Positions 41,129 through 50,158 are shown, numbered from the stretch's first letter. The stretch: 64,000 nucleotides of DNA from Thermopolyspora sp044507605 (GCA_044507605.1 JBIQJI010000011.1:55943-119942), one strand, 5' to 3'. The notes: generated by a model not told the origin, from the letters alone. Numbers and translations are program-made.

Positions 41129-41177
41129 GCTGAGAGGCCGCTGAACGAGGCTGAGAGGGCTCTCAGGCTGTCTCAGC
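41129..41177. promoter_or_regulatory. Clustered CTGAGAG sites, likely response-regulator binding region
   Basis: GCTGAGAGG occurs at 41129-41137 and again at 41150-41158, 21 bases apart (two helical turns), with GCTGAACGAGG between. The second copy is part of the perfect palindrome CTGAGAG-GG-CTCTCAG (41151-41166). A further GTCTCAGC follows at 41170-41177. Direct repeats at ten- to eleven-base steps are typical for OmpR-type regulators. The region lies between the regulator start and the secreted-protein start. Confidence 0.65.
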
Positions 41178-41262
41178 TTCGGCACAGCGACCATGGAGCA
41201 GGCTCGATGATGACAGAAGCACCAGAACCGACATTCCATTACAGGATGGTCGAGGGGGAGAC

Positions 41263-42492
41263 ATGCCGAAGACGACGAGGGGGCGCCTCGTGAGGTGGGG
41301 CGTGCCGGTGGCGGCGGTCGCGGTGGTGGCCGCGGCGGCCGGCGCCGGCCCGGTGATCGCGGCGGTGCAGGGCGATCCGGTGCTGCCGGAGCGGTCGGCC
41401 GAGCAGCTGCTGGCCGCCGCCATCGACGCCGGCCGCGACGGGGTGCCGCCCATGTCGGGCACGATCGTGGAGAACGCCTCGCTCGGGCTGCCGGAACTGC
41501 CCGGCTTCGGAACCGGCGCAGGCGGGTCGAGCTCGCCGATGTCGCTGCTCGCGGGGTCGAACCAGGTCAAGGTGTGGTACGGCGGCGACGACAAGATCCG
41601 GCTGGCGCTGCCCGGCCAGATGTCCGAGACCGACCTCATCCACAACGGCGACCAGACGTGGGTGTGGGACAGCGAGGCCAACACCGCGACCCGGATCAAG
41701 ACGCCGAAGGACCTGCCCGAGCACGCCCACGACCGGGGCGACAAGCCCGGCCGGCCGGGTCACGGAGCGGGCGGGCCCGGCGGCGTGGCCGCCACGCTCA
41801 CTCCGCAGGGCGCCGCCCAGGAGGTGCTGAAGCGGGTCGGTGAGGACACCACCGTCAGCGTGGCCGACGACGAGCAGGTGGCCGGGCGCGACGCCTACCA
41901 GCTGGAGCTGGCGCCCAAGGACGAGCGCTCGCTGGTCGACAAGGTCACGATCGCCCTCGACGGGCAGAACTATGTGCCGCTGCGGGTCCAGGTGTTCGCC
42001 GACGGCACCGCCGAGCCGGCGTTCGAAGTCGGGTTCAGCTCCGTGACGTTCACCCAGCCGGCGCCCGAGATGTTCACCTTCACGCCGCCGGCCGGCGCGA
42101 CCGTCAAGGAACAGGGCCTCGGCGAGTACGCGAAGGAGCACGACGCCCGGCCGCACGCGGACCGGCCGGAGGCCGGGAAGGACATCGGGCAGGCCAAGCG
42201 GATCGGCGACGGCTGGACCACCATCGTGTCCGTTCCGTTCTCCCAGGACGACCTGGCGAAGCTCATCTCCGGCGACGAGCGCGGCCGCGACGGTGACGAC
42301 CGCAACGGCAGGGCCGACGCGGGCGGGCTCGTCAAGAGCGTGCTGGACCAGGCCACGCCCGTCAGCGGCGCCTGGGGCAGCGGCAAGCTGATCCGGACCA
42401 AGCTGCTGACCGTCCTGGTCACCGACGACGGCAGGGTGCTCGCCGGCGCCGTCACCCCGGACGCCCTGTACGAGGCGGCGGGCAAGAAGTGA
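41263..42492 (+). CDS. Secreted LolA/RseB-like protein
   Basis: A 409-residue exported protein. The signal segment is residues 1-33 (WGVPVAAVAVVAAAAGAG). The rest follows the half-barrel pattern of LolA/RseB-type proteins often annotated as lipoprotein carriers in actinomycetes: VKVWYGGDDKIRLALPGQMS, TDLIHNGDQTWVWDSEANTA, FTFTPPAGATVKE. There is no lipobox cysteine. It precedes an ABC exporter and is divergent from the two-component pair, so it may bind or sense the signal that the system handles. A strong GAGGGGGAG site precedes the ATG. Confidence 0.8.
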   Translation: MPKTTRGRLVRWGVPVAAVAVVAAAAGAGPVIAAVQGDPVLPERSAEQLLAAAIDAGRDGVPPMSGTIVENASLGLPELPGFGTGAGGSSSPMSLLAGSNQVKVWYGGDDKIRLALPGQMSETDLIHNGDQTWVWDSEANTATRIKTPKDLPEHAHDRGDKPGRPGHGAGGPGGVAATLTPQGAAQEVLKRVGEDTTVSVADDEQVAGRDAYQLELAPKDERSLVDKVTIALDGQNYVPLRVQVFADGTAEPAFEVGFSSVTFTQPAPEMFTFTPPAGATVKEQGLGEYAKEHDARPHADRPEAGKDIGQAKRIGDGWTTIVSVPFSQDDLAKLISGDERGRDGDDRNGRADAGGLVKSVLDQATPVSGAWGSGKLIRTKLLTVLVTDDGRVLAGAVTPDALYEAAGKK

Positions 42493-42503
42493 CGGGACGG
42501 ACC

Positions 42504-42602
42504 ATGACCGCACCGGATCCGACCGCACCGGATCTGACCGAGACGGGCAGGACCGCGACGGGCAGGACGGGGCGGACCGCACCCGGCGGGGGGACCGTGT
42601 GA
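42504..42602 (+). CDS. Putative 32-residue ORF overlapping the ABC ATPase start
   Basis: A short frame starting MTAPDPTAPDLTETGRT, made of Thr/Ala/Pro and Thr-Gly-Arg repeats, in the 106-base gap after the LolA-like gene. Its TGA overlaps the GTG start of the ATPase (GTGTGA), so it could couple translation across the gap. Its ribosome-binding site is weak. The underlying DNA has short direct repeats (GCACCGGATC twice), so the frame may be fortuitous. Confidence 0.28.
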   Translation: MTAPDPTAPDLTETGRTATGRTGRTAPGGGTV

Positions 42603-43606
42603 ACGCGGTGACGCGAGCGGGGGCGCCGGTGACGGCGGCCCCGCCCACCTCCCGTCCCGGCGACCAGGGGCCGGCGTACTCGATCGTCACACAGGGGCTG
42701 ACGAAGCGGTTCGCGAGCGGCCAGGTCGCCGTGGACGCGCTCGACCTGGCCGTGCCGCGCGGCTCGGTCTTCGGCTTCCTCGGCCCCAACGGGGCAGGCA
42801 AGACGACGACCATCCGCATGCTGCTCGGCCTGGTCGCCCCCACCGAGGGCGAGTGCGAGGTGCTCGGCACGCCGATGCGGGGCACGCGCGAGCAGGTCCT
42901 GTCGCGGGTCGGCGCCGTCGTCGAAGGGCCGGCCTTCTACCCGTACCTGTCGGGCGAGGCGAACCTGCGCCGGTACGACGCGGCCGACCCGGCCGCCGAC
43001 CCGGCGACGGCCCGCAGGCGGATCGGCGCGGCCCTCGAGCGGGTCGGGCTGACGGCGGCGGCGCGCAAGCGCTACCGGGCGTACTCGCTCGGCATGCGGC
43101 AGCGGCTCGCGATCGCGGCCGCCCTGCTCGGCCCCCGCGACCTGCTCGTCCTCGACGAGCCGACCAACGGCCTCGACCCGCAGGGCACCCGGGAGGTGCG
43201 CACGCTGGTGCGCGAGGTCGCCGCCGAAGGCGTCACCGTGTTCGTCTCCTCCCATCTGCTGTCGGAGGTCGAGCAGATGTGCACGGACGTCGGCGTGATG
43301 CGGGCCGGTCGGCTCGTCGCGCAGGGGTCCATCGGCGAACTGCTCGCCAGGCGGTCGGCCCGGCGGCTGCGCGTCGAGACCCCGGACACCGAGCTCGCGG
43401 TGCGGGTGCTGGAGTCGTGCGGGCTGACCGGCGTGCGGGTGGCCGACGGCGTGGTGCAGGCCGACGCCGGCGACGAGGCGCCGGAGCGGATCTGCGCCGC
43501 GCTGGTGAACGGGGGCGTCGCGGTGCGCGGCTTCACCGTGCCCAAGGCGAGTCTGGAAGATGTCTTCGTGGATCTCACGGGGGAGGGGTTCGATGTCGAG
43601 GGTTGA
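42599..43606 (+). CDS. ABC transporter ATP-binding protein
   Basis: A 335-residue ATPase of the drug/lipid exporter type (CcmA/DrrA-like). Walker A is GPNGAGKTTT (62-71), the signature is YSLGMRQRLAIA, Walker B is LLVLDEPTNGLDP, and the switch His is in VFVSSHLLSEVEQ. A C-terminal domain of about 100 residues follows. GTG start with a GGGGGGACC site. Its stop overlaps the permease start by 14 bases, so the two are translated together. Likely controlled with the upstream LolA-like gene by the divergent two-component system. Confidence 0.93.
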   Translation: MNAVTRAGAPVTAAPPTSRPGDQGPAYSIVTQGLTKRFASGQVAVDALDLAVPRGSVFGFLGPNGAGKTTTIRMLLGLVAPTEGECEVLGTPMRGTREQVLSRVGAVVEGPAFYPYLSGEANLRRYDAADPAADPATARRRIGAALERVGLTAAARKRYRAYSLGMRQRLAIAAALLGPRDLLVLDEPTNGLDPQGTREVRTLVREVAAEGVTVFVSSHLLSEVEQMCTDVGVMRAGRLVAQGSIGELLARRSARRLRVETPDTELAVRVLESCGLTGVRVADGVVQADAGDEAPERICAALVNGGVAVRGFTVPKASLEDVFVDLTGEGFDVEG

Positions 43607-44642
43607 CACGACCGGGACGGGCGGCGCCACGGCCGACGACGCGGCGGCCCGCGCCGACGCGCCGCCGCCGGACCCCGGCGCGGCCATGGCGCCGGACCCC
43701 GGCCGTGCCCGGGGCGACGCCTCCGGTACGGCCGCGCCCGGGAGCGCGGCCGGGGCCGCCGGCCCGGACGGGCGCAAGGCGGGCGATGCCGCGCGGACGA
43801 CGGGGAGCGCCGTGCGGGCCCGGCGCCGGCTCGGGCTGCGGCTGCTCGGCTCGGAGCTGGCGCTGGTGTTCCGGCGTCCGCGCAACCTGGCCGCGCTCAC
43901 CCTGCTGGCGTTGGTCCCGGCGCTGATCGGGACGGCCATCCGGCTGTTCGGGTCGGGCGACGAGGGCCGGGGGCCGTCGTTCATCACTCAGGTGGCGGGG
44001 AACGGGCTGTTCCTGACGTTCGCGTCGCTGTTCGTGCTGCTGACGGTGCTGCTGCCGGTCGTGGTCGCGGTGGTGTCGGGCGACACGATCGCGGGCGAGG
44101 CGAACCGGGGCACGCTGCGCTACCTGCTGACCGCTCCTGCGGGCCGTACCCGGCTGCTGGCGGTGAAGTACGCCTCGGTCGTGGTGTTCTGCCTGGTGGC
44201 GGCCCTCGTGGTGGCCGTCTCGGCGCTGATCGTGGGACTGCTGCTGTTCCCGACCGGGCCGATCACGCTGCTGTCCGGCACGACGATCCCGTTCTCGGCC
44301 GGGCTGCTGCGGGTCGCGCTGGTGGTGGGGTACGTCACGGCCGGTCTGTCCGCGCTGGGCGCGGTCGGGGTGGCGATCTCGACGCTGACCGAGGCGCCGA
44401 TCGGGGCGATCGCGGCCACGGCGGGGTTCGTCATCGTCGTGCAGGTGCTGCAGGCCATCCCGCAGCTTTCGGGGCTGCGGCCGTATCTGCTGCCGCACTG
44501 GTGGGACGCCCTCGACGGTGTGCTGCGCGCGCCCATGGCCCTGGAGGAGATGGGGCAGGGGATGCTGGTGTTCGGAGCGTACATCTTGATCTTTGGAACG
44601 TTTGCCTGGGCCCGGTTCACCTCCCGGGATATCTCCTGCTGA
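43593..44642 (+). CDS. ABC transporter permease
   Basis: A 349-residue permease with about six membrane helices (LAALTLLALVPALIGTAI, FASLFVLLTVLLPVVVAVVS, VVFCLVAALVVAVSALIVGL). It contains GDTIAGEANRGTLRYLLTAP, a motif of ABC-2 type exporters. The first 70 residues are an Ala/Gly/Pro-rich polar stretch, unusual for the family and possibly a sign that the true start lies further in. The ATG at 43593 overlaps the ATPase stop. The substrate is unknown. Confidence 0.88.
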   Translation: MSRVDTTGTGGATADDAAARADAPPPDPGAAMAPDPGRARGDASGTAAPGSAAGAAGPDGRKAGDAARTTGSAVRARRRLGLRLLGSELALVFRRPRNLAALTLLALVPALIGTAIRLFGSGDEGRGPSFITQVAGNGLFLTFASLFVLLTVLLPVVVAVVSGDTIAGEANRGTLRYLLTAPAGRTRLLAVKYASVVVFCLVAALVVAVSALIVGLLLFPTGPITLLSGTTIPFSAGLLRVALVVGYVTAGLSALGAVGVAISTLTEAPIGAIAATAGFVIVVQVLQAIPQLSGLRPYLLPHWWDALDGVLRAPMALEEMGQGMLVFGAYILIFGTFAWARFTSRDISC

Positions 44643-44753
44643 GAGGAATTCCCATGACCTGTGGCTAATCACTGCGGTTCGGGGTAATTGTCGCTACTGT
44701 GGCCGCGACCCTAGGGGCGCTCTTCCTCCAGTGCTCTCACAAAGGTGGTGGAT

Positions 44754-45230
44754 ATGCGGCACGTCTTTGGCCTCGTTATCGGTGTCGTGGTCGCTGCGGT
44801 GGTGCTGTTCGGTGCGGGCTGGGCCTCACAGGCCGCGGCCCAGGGTGCGGCGCGAGCGGTCACACCGCTCAATGACGGCCGCATCCTCGCCGGACTAGGC
44901 GTGATGCTGATCGTCGGCCTGATCGTCGGACTGGTGCTCGTGGGCCGCGTCTCCCCGCTCGCGACCTTCGTGCCGTCCATGGTGCTGCTCGCCTGGACCG
45001 TGGTGTACGTCCTCGACGTCGACCGGGCCAAGAGCCTGGCCCCCGTCGGCCCGTCGCTGCAGGCCGACCTCGCGCAGGCCGGCGCCGGCATGGAGCAGCT
45101 GCTGGCCACGGGGGTGTTCGGCATGCTGGGCCTGGCGCTGTTCCTGCCGGTGTTCATGCCGACCCGGTGGGCGTCGCGGCGGTACGCCGAGGAGGACTAC
45201 GAGGAGAACCAGGACTCCTCGTACTACTGA
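44754..45230 (+). CDS. Small polytopic membrane protein of unknown function
   Basis: A 158-residue protein with four hydrophobic helices (LVIGVVVAAVVLFGAGWAS, ILAGLGVMLIVGLIVGLVLV, PSMVLLAWTVVYVLDV, GVFGMLGLALFLPVF) and an acidic C-terminal tail rich in Glu, Asn and Tyr that faces the cytoplasm. No family with known function is recognised. AAAGGTGG lies before the ATG. It stands alone, 111 bases after the permease gene, and probably has its own promoter. Confidence 0.75.
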   Translation: MRHVFGLVIGVVVAAVVLFGAGWASQAAAQGAARAVTPLNDGRILAGLGVMLIVGLIVGLVLVGRVSPLATFVPSMVLLAWTVVYVLDVDRAKSLAPVGPSLQADLAQAGAGMEQLLATGVFGMLGLALFLPVFMPTRWASRRYAEEDYEENQDSSYY

Positions 45231-45371
45231 CCCGCGTACCACCGACCCGCCCCGCCGCCCCTGGCGGCGTCCACGAAGATCCGGATCGGCACTCAGGGAG
45301 ATATTGTGGTCACCGTCGGGTAGAACGACGGAGAAGGCGATTTCGGCCAAGCGTCCGATCCGGAGGCTCTC

Positions 45372-46364
45372 ATGGTCCGCGGACACGCTGAGATCGATGT
45401 GGACATCCGGCCGGGTTACCCGGTGAGCTGGCAGGCCGGCATCTGCAACGGGTTGCTGCGGGGCACCATGCGACCCATCTCGGCCGTCCTGCTGCGCAGC
45501 ACGGCCGGTCTGCGCCTCGCCTGCAGGCTGGGCGAGCTCGGCGAACGCATGCCGTCGTCGCGGCCCGCCCACGTGTCGATCGAGCCCTTCGAAGGCGGTC
45601 CGCTCGACGGCGAATGGGTGCGCGGCGCCACCACGTCCGACGACTCCCGCATCGTGCTGTACTTCCACGGCGGCGGCTACTTCTTCTGCTCGCCGGCCAC
45701 GCACCGCGCGATCACCTGGCGTTTCTCGGCCGCGGCCGGCTGCCCGCTGCTGGCCGTCGCCTACCGCCAGGGCCCGGTGCACGGGCTCCCCGAGTCCCTG
45801 GCCGACGCCGTCGACGCGTACCGGTGGCTGCTCGACCAGGGGTACGCCGGGCGCGACATCGTGCTCGCGGGAGACTCGGCCGGCGGCCACCTCAGCCTGG
45901 CCACGCTGCTGACGCTGCGCGACAGGGGACTGCCGCTGCCTCGCGCGGCCATCTGCCTGTCCCCCTGGACCGACCTGACCGACGAGCGCCGCACCGTGAA
46001 CCGCTGGCGCGACCCGATGCTGCCCGTGGGCCGCGTCGAGTGGCTGGCCCGCCGCTGGACCGACGGGCTGGATCCGCGCGACCCGCTGGTCTCGCCGGTG
46101 TACGGCGACTACACGGGAATCCCGCCGCTGATGATCGTGGTGGGCTCCACCGAGGTGCTGCGTGACGAGGCCCACCGGGTGGCCCTGCGGGCACGCGAGG
46201 CCGGGGTGCCGGTCACCTACGAGGAGTGGAAACGCATGCCGCACGTTTTCCCCATCCTCGCCGACCTGGTGCCCGAGGCCCGCCTGGTGTTCCGGCACAT
46301 CAACCGGTTCCTCACCGCCGTCGGCACCGCCCCCGCCGGCGCGGGCGACATCGCGGCCGCGTAG
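45372..46364 (+). CDS. HSL-family alpha/beta hydrolase (esterase/lipase)
   Basis: A 330-residue esterase of the hormone-sensitive-lipase type. The oxyanion motif is His99-Gly-Gly-Gly (YFHGGGYFF). The nucleophile is Ser169 in GDSAGGHL, the acid is Asp265 in EVLRDEAHR, and the base is His291 in MPHVFP. Members hydrolyse short to medium acyl esters or steroid esters. There is no signal peptide. CGGAGG precedes the ATG. It converges with isocitrate lyase across a 364-base gap with two hairpins. Confidence 0.9.
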   Translation: MVRGHAEIDVDIRPGYPVSWQAGICNGLLRGTMRPISAVLLRSTAGLRLACRLGELGERMPSSRPAHVSIEPFEGGPLDGEWVRGATTSDDSRIVLYFHGGGYFFCSPATHRAITWRFSAAAGCPLLAVAYRQGPVHGLPESLADAVDAYRWLLDQGYAGRDIVLAGDSAGGHLSLATLLTLRDRGLPLPRAAICLSPWTDLTDERRTVNRWRDPMLPVGRVEWLARRWTDGLDPRDPLVSPVYGDYTGIPPLMIVVGSTEVLRDEAHRVALRAREAGVPVTYEEWKRMPHVFPILADLVPEARLVFRHINRFLTAVGTAPAGAGDIAAA

Positions 46365-46398
46365 GCGGCGGCGCGTGCCGGGCGCGGAGCCCGCCGCC
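46364..46398 (+). terminator. Nested hairpin right after the esterase stop
   Basis: GGCGGCGG (46364-46371) pairs with CCGCCGCC (46391-46398), with CGCG/CGCG continuing the inner stem. It starts at the last base of the stop codon. There is no T-run. It most likely ends the esterase transcript. Confidence 0.5.
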
Positions 46399-46728
46399 CT
46401 ATGCGCCGCGGCCTGGCGGCCGGCCGGGGCTCGGATGGGGGGCGTCCCTGCCGAGACCTGTCCGAAATGTTTACCTAAGTGCGTTGTTTCCAGCCGACCC
46501 ATCGGGGGAGGAGCCTCACCGGGGGGAAGGCCGCCGCGCCGTTCCGTACTGCGGCGCGGCGGCCGCTTTCAGGTCCCCGGGCTTCAGGTGCCAGGGGCGC
46601 CGAGCCGGCACGACGGCCGGAGAGGCGCCTCGGCGCACGCGCCGGCGGGCACGGGGATGCCGTGCCGCCGGACCCGGTCGCCGTCGGGTCCGCCGGCACG
46701 GCCGGCCTTTCTTCCCCGGGGGACGGGC
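46365..46728. other. Convergent intergenic region, no gene seen
   Basis: Between the esterase and isocitrate lyase stops. It contains the hairpin after the esterase and a second small hairpin, GCCGGC-ACG-GCCGGC (46692-46706), followed by CTTTCTT, which could act as a terminator. The middle 250 bases have short frames without ribosome-binding sites or steady codon bias. Confidence 0.5.
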
Positions 46729-48033
46729 TCAGCGCGCCCCGGCGAACTGCTGCTCCTCGGTGGAGCCCTTCAGCGCCACCGTCGCCGACTCCGGCGAGAT
46801 CGCCGTGCTGACCAGGTCGAAGTAGCCCGTGCCGACCTCACGCTGGTGGCGGGTCGCCGTGTAGCCGCGCGGCTCGGCGGCGAACTCGGCCTCCTGGAGC
46901 TCGACATAGGCGGCCATGCCGTCCTGGGCGTACCTGTGGGCGAGGTCGAACATCGAGTGGTTCAGCGCGTGGAACCCCGCCAGGGTGATGAACTGGAACT
47001 TGTACCCCATGCGGCCCAGCTCGGTCTGGAACTTCGCGATCGTGGAGTCGTCCAGGTGCCGCTTCCAGTTGAACGACGGCGAGCAGTTGTAGGCGAGCAT
47101 CTGGTCGGGGTACCGCGCCTTGATCGCCTCGGCGAACTCGCGGGCGACGGCCAGGTCCGGCGTGGACGTCTCCATCCACAGCAGGTCGCTGTACGGCGCG
47201 TACGCGAGGCCCCGCGCGATGCACGCCTCGACGCCGTTGCGCACCCGGTAGAAGCCCTCGGCGGTGCGTTCGCCGGTGAGGAACTCGCGGTCGCGGGGGT
47301 CGACGTCCGTCGTCAGCAGGGTCGCGGCCTGGGCGTCGGTCCGCGCGATGATGACCGTGGGGACGCCGCACACGTCCGCGGCGAGCCGGGCGGCGGTGAG
47401 GGTCTTGATGTGCTGCGAGGTCGGGATCAGCACCTTGCCGCCGAGGTGGCCGCACTTCTTCTCCGACGCGAGCTGGTCCTCCCAATGCACGCCCGCCGCC
47501 CCTGCGGCGATCATGGCCTTCATCAGCTCGAAGGCGTTGAGCACGCCGCCGAACCCGGCCTCGGCGTCGGCCACGATCGGCGCCAGCCAGTGCGGCGCGG
47601 TGTCGTCGCCTTCCGCCCAGGTGATCTGGTCGGCGCGCAGCAGCGCGTTGTTGATACGGCGGACCACCGCCGGCACCGAGTTCGCGGGGTAGAGGCTCTG
47701 GTCCGGGTAGGTCTGCCCGGCGGCGTTCGCGTCGGCCGCGACCTGCCACCCGGACAGGTAGATGGCCTTCAGCCCGGCCTTCACCTGCTGGACCGCCTGG
47801 TTGCCGGTGAGCGCGCCGAGCGCGTGCACGTACGCGTCGGGGTCGTCGCCGCCGGTCAGCAGTTCCCATAGCCGCGTGGCGCCGAGCCGGGCCAGCGTGT
47901 GCTCCTCCTGCACGGTGCCGCGCAGCCGGATGACGTCCTCGGCCGTGTAGGTCCGTTCGACGTTCTGCCAACGCGGGTCGCTCTCCCACTCTCGCCGCAG
48001 CGCTTCCGCGGCTCCCTTGAGGCGATCGTTCAT
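46729..48033 (-). CDS. aceA: Isocitrate lyase
   Basis: A 434-residue enzyme that splits isocitrate into succinate and glyoxylate, the first step of the glyoxylate bypass needed for growth on acetate or fatty acids. The catalytic signature is Lys-Lys-Cys194-Gly-His (ASEKKCGHLGG). Substrate-binding segments ADAEAGFGG and CSPSFNWKRHL are intact. The length is that of the short bacterial form. It is divergent from a RamB-type regulator with a 321-base gap. Malate synthase is not in this window. Confidence 0.97.
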   Translation of the reverse strand: MNDRLKGAAEALRREWESDPRWQNVERTYTAEDVIRLRGTVQEEHTLARLGATRLWELLTGGDDPDAYVHALGALTGNQAVQQVKAGLKAIYLSGWQVAADANAAGQTYPDQSLYPANSVPAVVRRINNALLRADQITWAEGDDTAPHWLAPIVADAEAGFGGVLNAFELMKAMIAAGAAGVHWEDQLASEKKCGHLGGKVLIPTSQHIKTLTAARLAADVCGVPTVIIARTDAQAATLLTTDVDPRDREFLTGERTAEGFYRVRNGVEACIARGLAYAPYSDLLWMETSTPDLAVAREFAEAIKARYPDQMLAYNCSPSFNWKRHLDDSTIAKFQTELGRMGYKFQFITLAGFHALNHSMFDLAHRYAQDGMAAYVELQEAEFAAEPRGYTATRHQREVGTGYFDLVSTAISPESATVALKGSTEEQQFAGAR

Positions 48034-48354
48034 GTCACTCTCCTTGGTCGTCCCCTGGGGCCTGATTCGAGTCTGTGTTCAGCTCGGGGGCGTCCTCAAG
48101 GACGAGCTACCCAGAAGAATGAACAAACTTCTTCTCTGGCCAATACTCACTGGTATTATTGTGTGAAGAATTGACGAGTTTGCCCTATGGACTAGACCAA
48201 TCCGGCTCGCCGTAGGCGCCGACTGGGGTGGACACCGCCCCGGTGCGCCGCGACGGGATGATCACGCCGGTACCGTGGACGGAGTCGGGAGCGCCCATGG
48301 CGGGCCCGGCGTGGTCGTTGGAAGACAAGCGAAATTTCCGCCTATGATCGGAGT
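48034..48354. promoter_or_regulatory. Divergent aceA/ramB control region
   Basis: An AT-rich core at 48105-48200 holds an imperfect inverted repeat (CCAGAAGAA at 48111, TTCTTCTCTGG at 48129-48139) and AATAC-GTATT arms (48142-48146, 48153-48157). Two words resemble RamB half-sites: AACAAACTT (48122-48130) and GAGTTTGCCC (48176-48185). TTGACG (48171-48176) with TAGACC 16 bases later is a possible ramB promoter. Corynebacterial RamB binds AAACTTTGCAAA-like sites, so autoregulation and control of aceA from here is plausible. Confidence 0.5.
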
Positions 48355-49824
48355 ATGGCGTCCTTGGTGGGAGAAGAACCGCTGTCTTTGACGCAGGAGC
48401 TCGATCTCCTCGCCTTCGGGCAGCGCCTGCGGCATCTGCGCAAGCAGCGCGGGCTGACCTTGTCCGACCTCGGCGAGCGGGTCGGCCGGGCCCCCAGCCA
48501 GCTGTCGCTGCTCGAAAACGGCAAGCGCGAGCCGAAGCTGTCGCTGCTGAAGTCGCTGGCGGCCGCGCTCGGCGTGCCCGTCGAGGAGCTGATGCGCAGG
48601 CAGGCCCCCAACCGCCGGGCGCAGCTGGAGATCGCCCTGGAGGAGGCGCAGCGCGACCCCATCTACACCGGCCTCGGGCTGCCCCGGCTGAAGGTCTCGG
48701 CCCGGGTGCCCAACGACGTGCTGGAGCACATCCTCGCCCTGTACGAAGAGCTGAAGGCACGCGAGGCCAAGGGCACCGCGACCCCCGAGGAGGCCCGCGC
48801 CGCCAACGCCGAGCTGCGCGCCGGCCAGCGCGAGAAGGGCAACTACTTCGCCGAGATCGAACGCGCCGCCGCCGAGGCCCTGTCGGCCGTCGGCTACCGT
48901 TCGGGGGCGCTGTCGCAGAGCACCGTGCTCGCCCTGGTCACCCACTTCGGCTACACCGTGCACACCGTGCAGGACCTGCCGACCTCGGTCCGCGCCATCA
49001 TGGACCAGCGCAACCGGCGCATCTACGTCAAACACGAGCAGCTCGGCATGCACACGCCGCGCACCATCCTGCTGCAGACCCTCGGCCACCTCGCGCTCGG
49101 CCACCACAAGCCCCGCGACTTCGCCGACTTCCTGCGCCAGCGCACCGAGGCCAACTACTTCGCGGCGGCCGTGCTCGTGCCCGAGGCCGCGGCCGTGCCG
49201 TATCTGATGGAGGCCAAGCAGGACCGCGCCCTGTCGGTGGAGGACCTGCGCGACGTGTTCGCGGTCTCCTACGAGATGGCCGCCCACCGCTTCACCAACC
49301 TGGCCACCCACCACCTCGACCTGGTCTGCCACTTCGTCCGCAACAACGCCGGCGGCATCATCTACAAGGCGTACGAGAACGACGGCATCGTGTTCCCCGC
49401 CGACGAGCAGGGCGCCATCGAGGGGCAGCGCATGTGCCTGCACTGGGCCGGGCGCAAGGTCTTCACCTCCCCCGACCGCTTCGCGATCCACCACCAGTAC
49501 TCCGACACGCCCACCGGCACCTACTTCTGCGTCGCGCACATCGACCCCTCGCGCGAACGCGACTTCGCCATCACCCTGGGCGTGCCCTACCGCGAGTCGC
49601 GCTGGTTCCGCGGCCGCGACACCACCCTCCGCACCCGCTCCAACTGCCCCTCGGGCGACTGCTGCCGGCGTCCCCCGGCCGAGCTGGCCCAGCGCTGGGA
49701 GGGCTACGTCTGGCCCTCCGCCCGGGCCAACTCCCACGTCCTCGCCGCCCTCCCGCCCGGCTCCTTCCCGGGCGTCGACGAGGCCGACATCTACGCCTTC
49801 CTCGAACACCACTCCCGCACCTGA
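48355..49824 (+). CDS. ramB: RamB/ScfR-type XRE regulator of acetate or fatty-acid metabolism
   Basis: A 489-residue regulator. The XRE helix-turn-helix is at about 20-78 (FGQRLRHLRKQRGLTLSDLG, QLSLLENGKREPKLSLLK). An ImmA/IrrE-like segment follows near 230-260 (TLGHLALGHHK, lacking the protease glutamate). The long C-terminal short-chain fatty acyl regulator domain has clustered cysteines (SNCPSGDCC). In Corynebacterium RamB represses aceA, aceB and the acetate-activation genes. In Mycobacterium its relative controls icl. The position divergent from aceA supports the same role here. Confidence 0.85.
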   Translation: MASLVGEEPLSLTQELDLLAFGQRLRHLRKQRGLTLSDLGERVGRAPSQLSLLENGKREPKLSLLKSLAAALGVPVEELMRRQAPNRRAQLEIALEEAQRDPIYTGLGLPRLKVSARVPNDVLEHILALYEELKAREAKGTATPEEARAANAELRAGQREKGNYFAEIERAAAEALSAVGYRSGALSQSTVLALVTHFGYTVHTVQDLPTSVRAIMDQRNRRIYVKHEQLGMHTPRTILLQTLGHLALGHHKPRDFADFLRQRTEANYFAAAVLVPEAAAVPYLMEAKQDRALSVEDLRDVFAVSYEMAAHRFTNLATHHLDLVCHFVRNNAGGIIYKAYENDGIVFPADEQGAIEGQRMCLHWAGRKVFTSPDRFAIHHQYSDTPTGTYFCVAHIDPSRERDFAITLGVPYRESRWFRGRDTTLRTRSNCPSGDCCRRPPAELAQRWEGYVWPSARANSHVLAALPPGSFPGVDEADIYAFLEHHSRT

Positions 49825-50158
49825 GCCGGGACGGGGCCGCCCGCCCTCCACCGCCCGCCCTTCCCGCCGCTCTCTCCGCCGATGCCTCCGCCGTCCAGGC
49901 ACGCGCCGAAACGCCGCCGATAAACGGCCGCCGGTATGGCCGATAAACGCCGGAACATAACCCAGGACAAATATCCGGCTCGGATTCCGGCCACCGCCGC
50001 GGCGAAGAGATCGCCCCATGTCCCGGGCCTGGCCCGACCGCCTGGAATCCGGCAGCATCGACCGTCTTTTCATTTCGTCTTGACACGGTCGCCGACCCAT
50101 ATTTTGATCAGGGGCACGCGCGCGAAGATCGATTCCCGCAACAGGAAGGTCGAGCACG
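49825..50158. promoter_or_regulatory. Intergenic region with promoter of the small secreted protein
   Basis: No gene is seen. CCGATAAACG occurs twice (49917-49926 and 49940-49949), 23 bases apart. Nearer the gene, TTGACA (50080-50085) with TTTGAT 17 bases on, or TATTTT slightly earlier, is a good sigma-70-like promoter for the gene at 50159. Base composition is distinctly less GC-rich than the flanks. Confidence 0.5.

Noticed and set aside
42504..42602. Extending the ABC ATPase upstream to the ATG at 42504
   Set aside because: That ATG is in another frame and stops at the GTG, so it cannot be the ATPase start.
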